A DNA stretch of 64,000 bases from Paulownia fortunei. Lineage: Eukaryota; Streptophyta; Magnoliopsida; Lamiales; Paulowniaceae. Each line of letters begins with the position of its first letter. Positions within the stretch are counted from its first letter, which is position 1. Of this stretch, positions 13,390-27,400 are shown in pieces. The DNA lies in NCBI GenBank assembly GCA_019321725.1, contig CM033113.1, positions 1,736,001-1,800,000 on the forward strand, read 5' to 3'. The translations under genes were made by a program, and so were the position numbers. Under the pieces are notes generated by a model. The model was given only the letters and a program-made list of their open reading frames with translations. It did not search any database and was not told the DNA's origin.

Positions 13390-16300
13390 TTATGAAGAGC
13401 CATACAAGTTGCGCCCACACCGATCACACACATTGGAAGCTGTATGAGAGGGAGTATCTGGCTTCTCTTTCTTCATCCTCGATAGATCAAGTTCCAAAAC
13501 ATCCTGTAAAGCTTTTGAACCTTCTTGGAGCTCATCCAGACTGACATAAACAGGTGAAAACTAGTTATCATGTGACCAGTAATGTTGAAAATATTCACAC
13601 ATTTTGTCCACATGAATCTCAAGTCAATGGTTCTATCTACCTGAGCTCCAGGTTCCAGGGGCAGGAAATAAATTTCTTTTAACTCACATTTCATTTTAAT
13701 AAGGAAAGATAGAACAATATTCTTTTAACTTTAATCTGTTATGGCATTCGAAATCAATTCTAAAACTGAGACAGACCTTGCTTTTACAGAAATTATACCA
13801 ATGGGTCTTTGTACTTTAGATTAAACCAAGTAGGCAAAAGAGCATCTCCATAAAAAAATAAAAGTGAATTAGGATACTTAAGGATAGAAATGTGATTGCA
13901 TTCCTCAAGATGTAAGGAAGCACTTTAATCCAAGATGACTACAACCCCACAGCCATCACCCCAATGCAAAACCACAACCCACAAGAAGGTAAATCATCAG
14001 TCTACACAATGCTCCTAACGTGTCCATTCCACCCCACCACAGCTGGGGTGAAAATTAAATAAAAAAGTTAACACGAAAACTAAAGATGATTCCTAATATG
14101 AAATTACTGACGATTTTTAGTTATAATTTCATACCTAATTGATAGCGGAGGAGTTAATCGAATAATAGAATCATGGGTAGGCTTTGCAAGAATTCCTCTC
14201 TCTTTCAGCTTCAGGCATATATCATACGCAGTCACGGGGAACAAGGCTTTGCTATTAAGCTCCACAGCATTGAACAAACCTTTACCTCGTACTTCCTTTA
14301 TAAGGTCAGGAAATTGCTGCTGAACCTTCACAAGTTGTTGCCTAAGCTCCTTTCCCAATTGGGCAGATCTTTCAAGAAATTATAAATTCAAAACAGCCTC
14401 AAATCCAAGACTCAATGGCCACTTTTAGTTGTACATATGTGTCAAAGAATGAACAAGTGCAAAGAATATATATGAATACAAGAAGCACCCCACAAGAACA
14501 ATATTGGGCAGATAAAACAATTCAAAAATCTCCGTTAATTAGTATTTTTCTGCTGCATAATCAGACTTCATCAAACTCCACGTCGAAGAATTAGGAAAAA
14601 GATTTGATACCTCTCAGCCAGTTTCTCGTCTCTTATCACATCTAGTGATGCAATGGCAACAGCACTGGCCAAAGGATTCCCCCAAAGGTGCTGCATAAGG
14701 CCTCAATAGCAAGTTAGTAATGAGAATTACAATATAGATCCAATAACATATTAAGAGCAGGATGATGAAGATATCATACAAAAATATGGATCACAAACTT
14801 ATCAAAATAAAACAAAAGGAAAAAAAAAATCTTTTTCAGTGCAAAGTCTATTTTTGAGGAGAAGAAATAATAGCTAAACAAATAGTGGTCATAACATAGG
14901 CTTCAACAATACTAACCTTCCATGCTCTCCAGGCTGTATGCAGAGCATAACATCTTTGTCTGCAAGAACTGCACTCACTGGCAACACTCCACCACCCAAT
15001 GCTTTTCCTAATATCTTAACAAGGCAACAATCAGAGATGTCATTGTGAATCACTGAAGTGTTCTCTAATGGTCACTGATTACACAGTCAAGATTATGAGA
15101 ATGCACTTAGTGGTCTACATTTACAACGAATGGAACTTCAAATCCAACAAAAATCAATCTCATTTCTGACAGACATTATAATGAACTTCATGGCTAGAAT
15201 GTAGATCCTTTCAAAACGCGAAAATTTTGCCATTTTAAGTTTTTCTGAGGGAGTCTGGAGGCCAACACAAAGTAGGTAGTTGATACGAAACTTCTCCTTT
15301 AAAAAAAGGCACATTTCTAAAAATACCATTTGATTTTCTCAAATCATGTCAAAACTATAACTTAAAACAAGCCGGATGCCAAAAATAATACTTCTATTTG
15401 ATAAAGAAAAAGAATAAATAAGTAGCCTGGTGAGTGGTGGTACGATAATGGTGTAATGTTACAATGAAAATAGGATGTATATATCTTTAAGTTTGTAGCT
15501 CGGTCTGGCTGAATAAAAACTTGTTCAATGCATGTGTGGTCATTGAAAAAGGTCAGGATGTTCATAATTCCTTCTAAGAGGCATGGCATTCATACGCATT
15601 TCTAGAGAATCAGGTTAATATGGCATTCATATGCTTAGCTAAAGAATCATGTTTTCTAAACAAAGCAGACAGAAAATGTGCAATTTTTGAGTTTATGTAA
15701 AGAATTTAAGAATCAAACAAACATCATGTCCTTACTACGACATCGGGGCGGACATTTTCCCAATCACAAGCCAGAATTCTTCCAGAACGTGCTAAGCCAC
15801 TTTGTATTTCATCAGCAATCATTAGAATGTTATATTTTGAGCAAAGATCTCTGACAGATTGTAGATAACCATCTGGAGGAATAATAACCTAGAAAAAATA
15901 ACAATGTCATCAAACCTCAAAATCATTTAAGCGAGAATGGATTTTAGTAGGAAAAATCAATTAGAACCATATTCACAGAGCTCTTCCCCAACTTAGCTCT
16001 AAGTTCTGCTCAAATGTCCACTAGCAGTTAATAAGATATCAGTACATAAAGTTACCAGGCAGAAGGCTTTAACTTTCATATACCACTTTATGGTCTCTCT
16101 CCAGAATGGATTACTAGGATGATGAAGCATGATGATTATATGGTGTCATTGGTGATATTGGTACAAGCAGCAGGTGAACAAGATTAATTTCCATCAATGC
16201 TCACATGATTATAAGTTACAATAACGACGACAAAACAACTCATATTCACATAAACAATACATCCAATTCAATTAGTTCAATCCTGAAAGATGCTTACCCC

Positions 16301-19300
16301 TGCCTCCCCTTGAATAGGCTCAAACAGAAAACCAGCAATTCGATCTCCTTTCTCTGGTCACCACAAAATAAAAAGGATTAGTTCGCATCACCAACAATTC
16401 AAATTTTTTTATTTTTTCAGGTTCTAGAGGATAGAACAAATATGAATGTGTATCTTTAAAAACTCAACTATTGAGTTTTTTTCTGAGATATTGCATGCTA
16501 AAAGATTTGCAAACCTTTAAATATTTTCTCAAGCGCCTCATCATCACCAAAATCAACTTTGAGATGGCCTGGCAGCAAGGGCCAAAATCCACGTGTTGCC
16601 TCATTGTCACAGCTCATAGAAATAGCAGCTAATGTGCGACCATGAAAGCAACCACAGCATGAAACAATTATGGCCTGCCATGACCAAATGACTAAAATAA
16701 AACAGCAGTTTAGAAACTTAAGTTAAATTTTAATTGAAGACTAAAAACAAAATCTCTCGGTTTATCCTTTAATCAACTTTGGGAGTAAAATTCTATGCTT
16801 GCTTTGAAATATAACTAAAGCATTTAAACTGGTATATGACAGATAAAAAATTGTATTTAGTTGACTACAACATTTCTATGCATCCCCAGAGTAACAGGAA
16901 GTGCAGAACATTACTGAACATTTATGATAACTTCCTATCATCAATCAGGGCTGAGAATCATGCTTACAGACAAGGATTTATAAGAGGTAATATTTTCTGG
17001 CAAGGTGTAGGGTCCATGTATAGGATTGTGTAAGTGTCTGAGTATCGGACAAATGGATTGCCAATCTTAGGATCTGGGAATTTGATCAGAAAGGGTCTCG
17101 ACATTGATAATACTGGTATTATACACATATTACATACATAATCATAGAGCTAATAATGACGATATGCAAATATTCAGCAAGAAATTGAGAGTGGTAAAGG
17201 AAGATAAAATTGTATCTGAAAAGCATATCTTAAACTTTATTATGCTTATTACTAAATGATAATTGTAGTTAGTTCATGGAACTTGTATCTCATTATTTGA
17301 GAGTAGTGTCTATACAGGGTTTAACAAATATTCCATATGTTTGTCAACATAGGTTACATATATCTTAAATTCAGAGTAGCATGCTGTTGGATGTTTCAGA
17401 ACACTAATAGAATCTCATGGCAAGACATTTGGTGACAGAAAGTACTCCCTAGCTACTAAGATTTTCAATTTGATTTTTTGAAGATGGGAAGGGAAACAGA
17501 AAAAATCCAGCAAATTTTCATAAGCAGTGGAAGGATGCCCAAGTGAGCAAAGAAAAAGGCCTGAAAATGAAGCCAAACCAAAATTAGAAGAACATGAAAA
17601 TTCTTATAATTGAATATGGCAAACCATTTTTCCTTTTCCTTTGGATATTGTGGAAAATTTGGATTAGAACTTGCACCCATTAATAATCATCAAGGAAGAA
17701 TGAGGACTAGCTGGCGAATGTCATTTTTAACTTGCAAAAAGAACTGCCATTAATAAAAAAAAAACCTATATGTTGAATAGCAAACATCAAAAACTTCACT
17801 TAATTATATTCTAGTCATTGTAGTATTCAAGAAATCACAAATAGATCAAATTGTTACTCAACAAGTATTACCATGCAAGGCACTCATGATTAGTTATTAC
17901 TAATTCTTTTACAGGCTTTAACTTCAGAACTCCATAGGCAATGTCCAGATTCCAAAATGTATAAAGCAGAAACTTATTAAATGTTTTCTTACTAATCAAT
18001 CTTCCTTTTATGCTAAAGAAAAAATTCCAACTAAAATCATTCTTAAGTTTCTCAAATACCTAATTGAAAGTTACATCCATAACAAAGAAAGTATCAACTT
18101 CTCATTAATTATAAGTGTCACACTCCATGATGACTAGTCCTTATCCCATAAGTTGGAATTTATCAACTTAATTGAAAGTCCATGCAAAAGAAATTATGAA
18201 GGTTTTCGAAGTATGAGCATCATACACTATGATGAGTAGAGTTCCATACCTCATCTCTTGGAATTCTTTTCTTAAGATAGCCCCACTTCCTCGCCAACTT
18301 CAACGCTGTTTCTACACCTTCCGCGCCTGTATTCATCGGCAGTACCATGCATATCCAAACATGCTGGTCAGACGCTCAGCAAATACTGGAAATCTGTCAT
18401 TATAGAAGGCTCTAGAACTGAGAGTAAGCTTTTCAGCCTGTTCCACCAATGCTTTCGTGATCTTGGGATGACAATGTCCCTGCAGCAACGTCTTTAGTTT
18501 AGAAGTTTTCATTCAATTGTCGGCATTGTGGCCTATATTATCAATCTATTAGAGAATACCATTAACACAATTGAGCCCTTTCTGTGCCTTATCATGGAAT
18601 ATGAATGACTGAAAAATAAAAATGCATTCAGACCCGGAAGCTGATGCTTGCAGGGAAGATCAATCTACTACAGAATATCATTTATACAATTGAGCCCTTT
18701 GCTGTGCCTCAGGATGGAATATGAACGATTGAAAAATAAAAATCATTCAGACCAGGAAGCTGATGCTTGCAGCGGAAGACTGGGGGTGCTAAGCAATATA
18801 ATTAAAAACATCTTTCAGGCATAATTAGAAGATTTGTTTAAAAAAAAAAAGAAAAAGAAAAAGAAAGAGAAAAAGAAAGAAAGAGGTAAGCGAATGGGAT
18901 TATTGATTGTTGATTCATTGCAAGATAAACAGAGCAAGGAACCACAAGAAGAATCAAACACCAAATGTTTTATTCTTCCTTATACCTGATTAACAGCAGA
19001 ATAAGCTGAGAGGAAGTCCACATATTTTTTGCCTTCTGGATCCCAGACAGATGATCCTTTGGCTTGAGAAAAGACAATGGGAATAGGGTGGTAACTGCAA
19101 CATAAGCAATGGAGTAGCTAAGTTTCTCTTTAAGACGAGAAAAATTGTAAATATCAAAATGCAAAGCTTTTTTCTGTTGCAATCATGAACACTATATTCT
19201 CAAATAGAAGCCATCACTTATGTCATCTTCTATGAGTTCAGTAGTTCATAATACAATGAATAAACATCCAAAGTATGAGAATCTATAAGGAGAAAGCACT

Positions 19301-20244
19301 CTTAGTACGCCAAATTATTAAAATAACATTTTTAATTATGTCTAGTTTTCAATCAAGAACATTGTAACACAGTAGCTACTCACAGACAAATATTATTTTG
19401 GGTAAGGTACTAACAGATAATTTATGTAAGTCAACAATAATAATAAAAAAGAAAGAGAAATCTTAATACTTCAACGAACAGATACAAGAATAAAATATAC
19501 TCCTGTATTCCCTTGGATATATGGTTCATACTACATGGGTGTGCTTCCATGCTATAACTCTCATTAGCAGAATGCTGTCAACTCTGCTTTCCGGAACACC
19601 TGAAAGCACTCTCATTAAACACCAAAACCTAGCCCCAAAATTTCAAAATCAGAAGGCTTTTCATGATGAAGCAGCTGGTGACGGAAATTAACTCCAATCT
19701 CCTTACAAGAAAACCCCAATGTAATGCAAATTCTTCTCCTCAAATTATCACTTGTTAACCCTGATTTTCTTTAATGCGTGTTATGTCCAGAAAGAAAAAC
19801 TAAAGCCACTTTTCTGGTGTCCTAAACAACAAAAGGGTTCACTGAAGTAATTCTAAGTTCTGCAAATATGGCGCTTCCAAAATCCCCCCTACTCCTATGA
19901 ATAACAATTTAAGGTACACCTAATCTTGGAACATATACACTTAAAACCAACGAAACTCAGAAAGTAAAGCACTGATAAAACTAATCAACAGACAGCCAAC
20001 AGAGACACAGAAAAGCATGAGACAGGAACATGAGTACCACATACATACACACCTATAAATAGAAGACAAGAAGATGGCGAGAGTGTGGGATTTACTTGTG
20101 GGCACTACACTCATATTCCAAGTTGATGAGATGTTGAGAAGACTGTGAAGAAGCGGTGCCTTCCGGGACTGCGCTAGAGCTCCTGACGTTTCTTGCCCTC
20201 CAAACTCCGGTCAAGAAACACTGTAAAGGTTTCTTGAATGCCAT
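13390..20244 (-). CDS. OAT: ornithine delta-aminotransferase, mitochondrial (two frameshifts)
   Basis: The enzyme is a PLP-dependent transaminase that converts ornithine and 2-oxoglutarate to glutamate semialdehyde and glutamate, linking arginine breakdown to proline and glutamate. Ten exons splice with GT-AG borders: 20096-20244, 18986-19094, 18250-18479, 16515-16674, 16298-16353, 15736-15888, 14917-15014, 14611-14690, 14135-14368 and 13390-13540. The N-terminus ([13 protein letters not shown]) is rich in basic and hydroxylated residues, like a mitochondrial presequence. Family blocks include [35 protein letters not shown] and LGKALGGG with the PLP-binding lysine (about residue 290). The C-terminus has the plant CDRCGRNLY motif. 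The length would be about 473 aa, normal for the family, but one base is missing in exon 3 near 18349 (after MFGY, where relatives have Asp) and one in exon 8 near 14678-14683, at a G homopolymer. As read, translation stops after about 134 residues. This is either a recent pseudogene or an assembly error; everything else looks under constraint. Confidence 0.9.
18541..18778. repeat. 119-bp tandem duplication in OAT intron 2
   Basis: Unit 1 starts at 18541 and unit 2 at 18660. Both run from tcaatctat/act through the shared segments ttgagccctt and ggaagctgatgcttgcag, with about ten differences. It lies wholly in the intron between exons 2 and 3 and does not touch a splice site. Confidence 0.85.
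18840..18885. repeat. purine microsatellite (A)n(GAAA)n
   Basis: A run of A followed by irregular GAAA/GA repeats lies in OAT intron 2. On the transcribed strand it is a pyrimidine tract. Confidence 0.8.
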
Positions 20245-23200
20245 GACGATTTAATTATACTATTGCAACTGGGAGCAATCGAAAAACCCAGTATCAACAC
20301 GATTCTTGAATCAAGAAAACTCCAACTTTTCTCTGCCTCAATTAACGAACGACGATTATGTTATCTTTCAAGAAGATCTGAAAACTATTGTTAGCCTTCC
20401 TCGTACGTGCTCTGGTTGGCCGTTTATCTATAAGCAAAATGGCTTTAATTTTGTATTTGCATATAAAATCTTATATTACATATCATATTATATTCTGTTA
20501 AATTGATTATTTACCATAAACAAAATTTTATTAATAAAAAATATACGTAATGATTAATATAAAATATAATAAATTTTACTGTTCAATTTAGTGTGCATCA
20601 TAAGCGGTGACTGATGGCGTAGGATTACACTTTCCAATGATCCCAATATCCGAGTGAACAAGAAAAAGTGCAACAGACAAACGAACGGGGTTACCCACGG
20701 GACTGAAATACTACATGCGAAATTACGACGTCGTCCCGCTGCTTATTCAGATATGTTTTTCATCTTCTCTGGGCCAGTTTTATGACTTTGCTCGGAAATG
20801 GCCCTGGCCCATTAGTAATTTTCTATTTGGAATCGTCATACAAACTCAGATACGTTTGGGCTTGGCTAAGTGGGTTGTCAATCTACCACTCTGCCTTCTG
20901 GATGAACTAGAACTTACAAAAGAGGATTTAAAAAACTAAATTGAAAATTTATTAGCATCTAATATACAGTTTTGCAAATTTTGCATGAAAATTTTTTTAA
21001 AAAACAAATTGCACATAGAAGATTAAAAGAGGGTTTAGCTTATAAATAGTCATTTCTTTATCCTTTTATATCAGTTACACAATTGAAGCAGTTGGTTGCT
21101 TTAATTTTTCCCAATATTATCACGATTAGACATAGATTATGCTTTCCTGAGACTGGAGAGCCACTCTCTACTCTATCACGTACAGCTGTCCTCTTTTCTC
21201 TATTTCCCCTTCAGCAAGTACATAGTTGACCTTTTGAGCAATGATGTAATCCCATAAACCTTTCGTAGAACCACAATCATATGTTTGATTAATATTTTCC
21301 CAAATAAGAAGGCCGTGATGACTGTAATAGTTACTGTTATTTTTTGCATATTCGCTTGCTTCATATGTTAACAGCAATAACAATCAATAGCCAATCCCAT
21401 TCCCCTATCACATTCAGCAAACGGGCGGGGCGCGGTCCAAAACCAACGAAAAACTTGGATTTAAACACAGACGAGAAAAAAACTAGCTAGACTTTAACCT
21501 GTAATCCAACTGATAAGAAAAAGGTCTTGTCTGGGCACACGTAAGGACTCCAGTTAATGACGCAACGACAACCAGATAGCAAACTATTCATCAAAGCTCG
21601 CTATATGTGCTATTTTAGGTGATCCAATATGGCTTTGACATAGAGTTATTGCATTAGTAAGTTGACAAGAAATGAACACCCATGGGGATAACTGGCCAGG
21701 AGAGAGTGTAATGCTATGATCACCTTCAGACAATTATAACAAGAGGAACATAGGCACAGTGACAAGGCACAAAGTTCCAGCCAAATAAGGTCAAACACTC
21801 TGGTCTCAGAGAAAATAATTAGAGCTGTCACATTAGATTATAGCTTTAGCACAAGCAGCATATAAAAACTGAATGAGAAGAAAATGCAATATTCGGCTCT
21901 TCACAGGTGATACATGTATTGTAAAACACTATGATTCAAACAATTAGATTAGCCAAAATTGCTATAACGACACAATATATTAAAAATTCCTTAAAATCAA
22001 TAAGAAATTTGAATATAGAGCCTGATATATAACATCTCATACATACCAAACTTCCGCACCTGCCATCACAATTGAATCTAAGACTTTCCCAGCCTCCCAA
22101 AGGAGCTCTTTGCAATAAGAAAACTGAATCAATCTCCACTAGCGAACCCTATCTGCCATAACTCCACAGGCTCGAGGTCCTAAAACTGGAACAGAGTACT
22201 TCTTTTCCCAAATAAAGGGCAACCACTCCACAAACTATGAAGCACCCTCTATCCACTCCAGACACATTCAACAAGGAGGACTAACAGGAGGTATTTCAAG
22301 TAAAGAAACCAAATGGAGGGAGGACAGAACAATTACGTGTAATCAATGATGAAACTTCTATCACGAGTGAGAGAGACAATAAAACAGTATTAACCAGCTA
22401 GACATGAAAACTAGACTTATTAGCAGAGTTGATATAGTATAACTACCGAATCTGTTCAATCAATCCATACTCATCCTGAGATAATGCCACAATGAGAAAG
22501 AAAGAGAATCGGTTATCTTGAGTGGCTTTATCAAGAAAATCCTGAAGGAAAAAAACCACACAAATCCTCTCTGACTGAATCCATACCAGAGATAAACCAG
22601 GAGAATATAAGCTAATCTGTGTGCTCACCAAAACCAAAACCCCCTTTTTTAACTCAAAACACCAGCTCCACCGGAGAAAAAAAAAAAAAAACTACATAAT
22701 CAAAGGAGGAGAGATCTGGAAAAATGAAAATAAGAGAAATATAACAGAGGATCAAATCAAAGCTTCACACACACAGTAGAGAATATGAAGATTCAAGATC
22801 TATTCTGATTCAGAAAAAGCATAACTGCTTTGTTATTCAAAGCAGAGCTATTCGACAAACACTGATCACAAAGACGAAGGCTTGAAAACTGAGCAAACCA
22901 CTTCCACTAGATAAGTGGAGAAGCAAGCTCAAGAATGCGCAAATGGATTTGAAGCCTAATGAAAATAAGAAGCCAGTGATTTTAGAAAAACATCAAGGTA
23001 AAAAACACCAGCAGAAGATATCATCACATTCTATGTAGAATAGCGGCGTCCTATTGTCTGTTATCATACTATGGGAAAACTAAGCGGGAGAAGAGATTTT
23101 GTTTTAGTTTTGAGTTAAAATAAACTCAATCTCGTGTACTTCCTGGTGATGGATCATGTGGATAATTAATGAAAGAACATAATAATGAGGGTATAAATCT

Positions 23201-24407
23201 TGGAAGAAGATATAATCAAGTAATAGGATCCACAATCTTATTTGATTTTATTCAATATATATATAAATTGGAAAAAGGAATTCATTTTCCTTAGTTATAA
23301 AATAGAAATTAATTTCCTCTACCACTCAATCTACGAGTGAGTGTAACTTCTTTCATTAGTTATAAAAATGAATTAATTTCATCTACTAAATACATGTGTC
23401 TGAACTGACATCTACATTCACTTGAATCTTTTGAAGCAAATGAAATCAGTAATCCACACGGACCAGCATAAACTAAGGGTGGTACTGAGCACACCTGATG
23501 TTATGTAGATATTAACTGTTCTAGTGACTAAACGTCCAATTAAGTGATACTTGTAATAGAGTAAACTGATAGAGTTACGAATAAAACTACAGGGAACTGA
23601 TTGTTATAATTGAGAACAATAAAATCTTCACGTGTTCTAATTCCTACAAGGCAGAATGCGATTGGAAACGAATTCGTGGATTTGCGGAAAGATTTTGGAA
23701 AGGGCAAGAAATAAATAAAATAAAGGGCATTAAGTCAGATTAATTAGCTAAGTTAACAAGGAAATTCGTGCAAGCTATTCAATGAATGAGCATTTCAGAA
23801 ATTGCAGTTTTATGACTGAGATTCACAATAGATACTTATCAGGCAAGAACATTCAAATTCGAAGGAGATTTTGCTGATAGCACATGCATTTTAATTGGAG
23901 GGGGGTAGTTTTGAACTTAATTCTGTATATACGAAGAGCATGGAAAAGGCACATGAGGAAGAGACCTTGACCAAAGGTGCATCAATAAGACAGAAGAAGT
24001 AGCAGAAAACAAGAAGGAATGAAAACATAGAGGATTCATGTATTATGATTTCGAAATCAACTTAACATCAAATCATGAGCAAAGCAATGTTGGAAATAAT
24101 TTTTGCAGAAGAGAATCTGATCAATACTACGAAAGGAAAGAAAATTCCCTATTCACTTATGATGATGCTGCAGATGAATATATCTTTATCATGCAGCACA
24201 ACCAGAACCGATACCACTTGAAAAACCGAACATGCTATCAAACTTCCAGAAGCATCTTCATAAGATTTCCTACAGAAGAGATGAGAGTTCACCAGAAGCC
24301 TAAGAACTAAATTAATCTCCACGAAGGAAACCTAAAGGAGCAAGAGAGATGTAACATTGATAAAACCCCCGATATTCAACTAGTTTCGACTTCGTGCAGA
24401 CTGATCC
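20245..24407. other. intergenic region between OAT and the KH gene
   Basis: 20245-20700 is the OAT promoter side. 20.5-21.1 kb is AT-rich. About 21.4-23.1 kb has a more mixed composition than normal intergenic DNA here but no convincing exon or known family. 24.0-24.4 kb is probably the 3' UTR of the minus-strand KH gene. No RNA gene was recognised. Confidence 0.4.
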
Positions 24408-27400
24408 TTAAGTGGCCATAATGAATGCCTGAATCAAGTTTTCAGCAGCACGCTTCTGCTCAATGGTGCCAGATATTAATGCCACACGATCACCTCGGGA
24501 GGATTTGGAATCTGAAATCTCAATAGCCGCTCCAGATATCTGGAAGAGAATGAAAGCATCCAAAATGAAATGTGACAACCATGAGAAACATCAAATGCAA
24601 ATATCACAACGAAATAACCTCTCCTACCCCCTGCCACATAGTCTTCAAGCACAAAACACAAATAGAAACAGAATTCACCCTACCAAAAAAATGCATTTAG
24701 TCCAAGTAGAGTCAAAGAATTTTCAAGTTAAATTTATAAGTTTAAAATGTCCCTCTCCAAAAGAAACAGCCATGTGACAAGGAATTACAAGTTTCTGGAT
24801 ATACAAGCATACCACAAAACTGTCAAGTTCAAGTAACCACCAATGATTAGCATTGTAAAATAACCACAAGTCGAGAAGGACAAATTCTAATTGGCAATTT
24901 TGCCAAGCTGTTGGTCTAAGAACATCATGAAAAAGGTGTACCTTTTGGTATGTGTGCCTAACCATGCAACCTAACTAAAACGTGTGGGTGATGTAAGCAG
25001 AATAATATAGAAGTGAAATTAAAAAAAAAAGGAAAATATAATGAAAAAGAGAAAAAAAAAGACTACTTTCTGTTTTGGGGAGGAGAGGAAACAAGGCAAG
25101 TATTTATTACAAGACAACATTATAATCAAAAGCTTGAAACCTTATAGGCCCCAAACTAAAGTCAATTCACTTATTCTCTCAAACTAAAACCAACAAGCAG
25201 AGAAAAATCTCGCGTTCTTCTTTTCTTGCATCAACAGACAAACATTTTACCTTCCGGATATTCTCTATATTTGTGCCACCTTTTCCCATGACTTTGCCAA
25301 CAGCGCGTGCAGGAATAAGCATTTCCAGAGTAGATGGTGGAGGCAATCTGATTTAAAGGCAAGATTGCAATCATACATGTACTTTGAGAAAGCAGAAAAT
25401 ATGTGATGTAATAAATTCAGGACATGAGAGACTAACCCTGCATACAGTGACGATGAATGTGAAGACAACGATCCATAGCCATTGTCTCCCATCTTCACAA
25501 AAAGAAAACACAACGTTAGAGAGACGGTAATGCAAATTATGGACTGAAGACCAACACAGTTAAAAAAAAAGTGAAACGTAAATATAGAATTCTGCAGTTG
25601 TGAGCACAGGTAGAAATGCATCAAAAGTACCACAAGCATATAGTTCTTAATTATCCACACACGACCTTAAAAGTTAAAATGTCAATAGAAATTCCATAAC
25701 TTTTACTACTGAAACACATGGCCCTTCATAGCATAGAAACTACATATGCTGTAGTAAAACTCTCAATCAATCCCAATATTCTTCCTCTCTTTTATTTATA
25801 TTTTTTCTTCGCAGCAGTAATTACCAAAAATATATCCAAAATCTCCTCGAGAGGAGAATGCTCTCACTGGTTCCAACTAGCTTTCAAATTTATCAACAAG
25901 TGATTTATCAGCATTCACATAGTAAAGCAAACCATTGGAATCATTTATGAAGGAAAATACTGATGTTGATGCAAATATAATATAAAAAGAAAAGTGTCGA
26001 AACCAGAGAAAATGAGATAAATCACTAATTCACTAGCAGCTGTTGTCAGAGTACAGAGATCAATTGCTTGCTTCACATTTCAGTAATTTGAATGTTATTT
26101 CAGCTTAGTTTATTACAGCCCAGAAAAAAAAAGAGTCCAATCAAGAGAGCTGCAACAATTTTATTCTTCATTGTTTTCTTTTCTATTTTTCAAGCAAGCA
26201 TGTCTATATACAACATAGCAATCAGGATATACAAATAAAAGGCATACCGATAAGGACCCATATCCATATCCACTTGAGGAAAGCAATCCCAACCCACTCC
26301 CAGTATCAGCCCTTTGCTCATAACCCAATGCAGCAGTAGAGGACACACTGCGCAAAACTGATGACACTGGAAGAGATGCACCACCAGTGTATAATGCCTC
26401 AACACCAGCAGAAGAATTATGAACGTCTTCTCTATCCTTTAAGACATCATCTCGGAGCCTCAAAACAATCTGGATAAGTGCATCTCTCAGATTACCAACT
26501 TGTCCAAAAATCTACAGGAGTAACATCAATTTCACATGAATAAGATATCAAATATGGGATATAAACAAATAACAATAAAACACAAATCAAATTGTAGACA
26601 CCTCAACAAGTTCCTCATTTTCATCAGCACACTTAGGCTTCTCCCCTTTGGAAATTCGTATATCTGCTTTAGTTCTTTTTCGGATTTCATTGATAATAGA
26701 ACCACTTTTCCCAATGATACAACCAATAACCTTTGAAGGAACAAGGAGCCGCATAGTTACAGCATCATCGTCTTCATCGTTTATCTTTCCTTGTAACAAT
26801 AGCACAGCTTCAACTGCCATGGATTTCAAATCATCTGATGACTGCCCAAAACAAATGTCAGAATAGGTATATAATGGGAGACAAAACCACAAAATGGGTA
26901 AGTAAAGCCCGATGAAGTGATACGTGCAGAAAATAAAAACCATGTCACTGAACCAAGATTTACGTCAATCATGAAAGGGAAAAATAGGTCCAGATCTGCT
27001 GTGGAAATGATATGGAAGGTCCAAAACCAAAAATAGATGTAGTTGCTTGCATTAACAAAATGGAGGCACTAGTTCATAAGTGTTTTTCTCTGTGAACTTC
27101 AACCAGACGCAAACAACTCCTCTTTCTGTCTTACAGAAAAAGATAAAAAAAATTGTAATGGATGTTCAAGATCTTCAAGAGTTTTCATAAGTTGTTCCTA
27201 CCTACAAACAGATTGTTTAGTCAGATATTTGCAATGAAAACAGCTAGCATTCAAATTCGTGTCCTTTATATATATAATGCTTCAGAACGGATAAATTCAT
27301 TACTGACACATAACATAGAAATAGAGCGACATGGCATCAAGATAACCAGGCGCAACATAACATATGAACATGCATAAATTTCAAAGTTATCTACTCATAA

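Noticed and set aside
20715..20939. 74-codon plus-strand open frame (MRNYDVVPLLIQ...)
   Set aside because: No known family, no splice or promoter context, and a neighbouring AT-rich spacer; probably chance.
24038..24310. 90-codon plus-strand open frame
   Set aside because: It is antisense to the likely 3' UTR of the KH gene and has no recognised motif.
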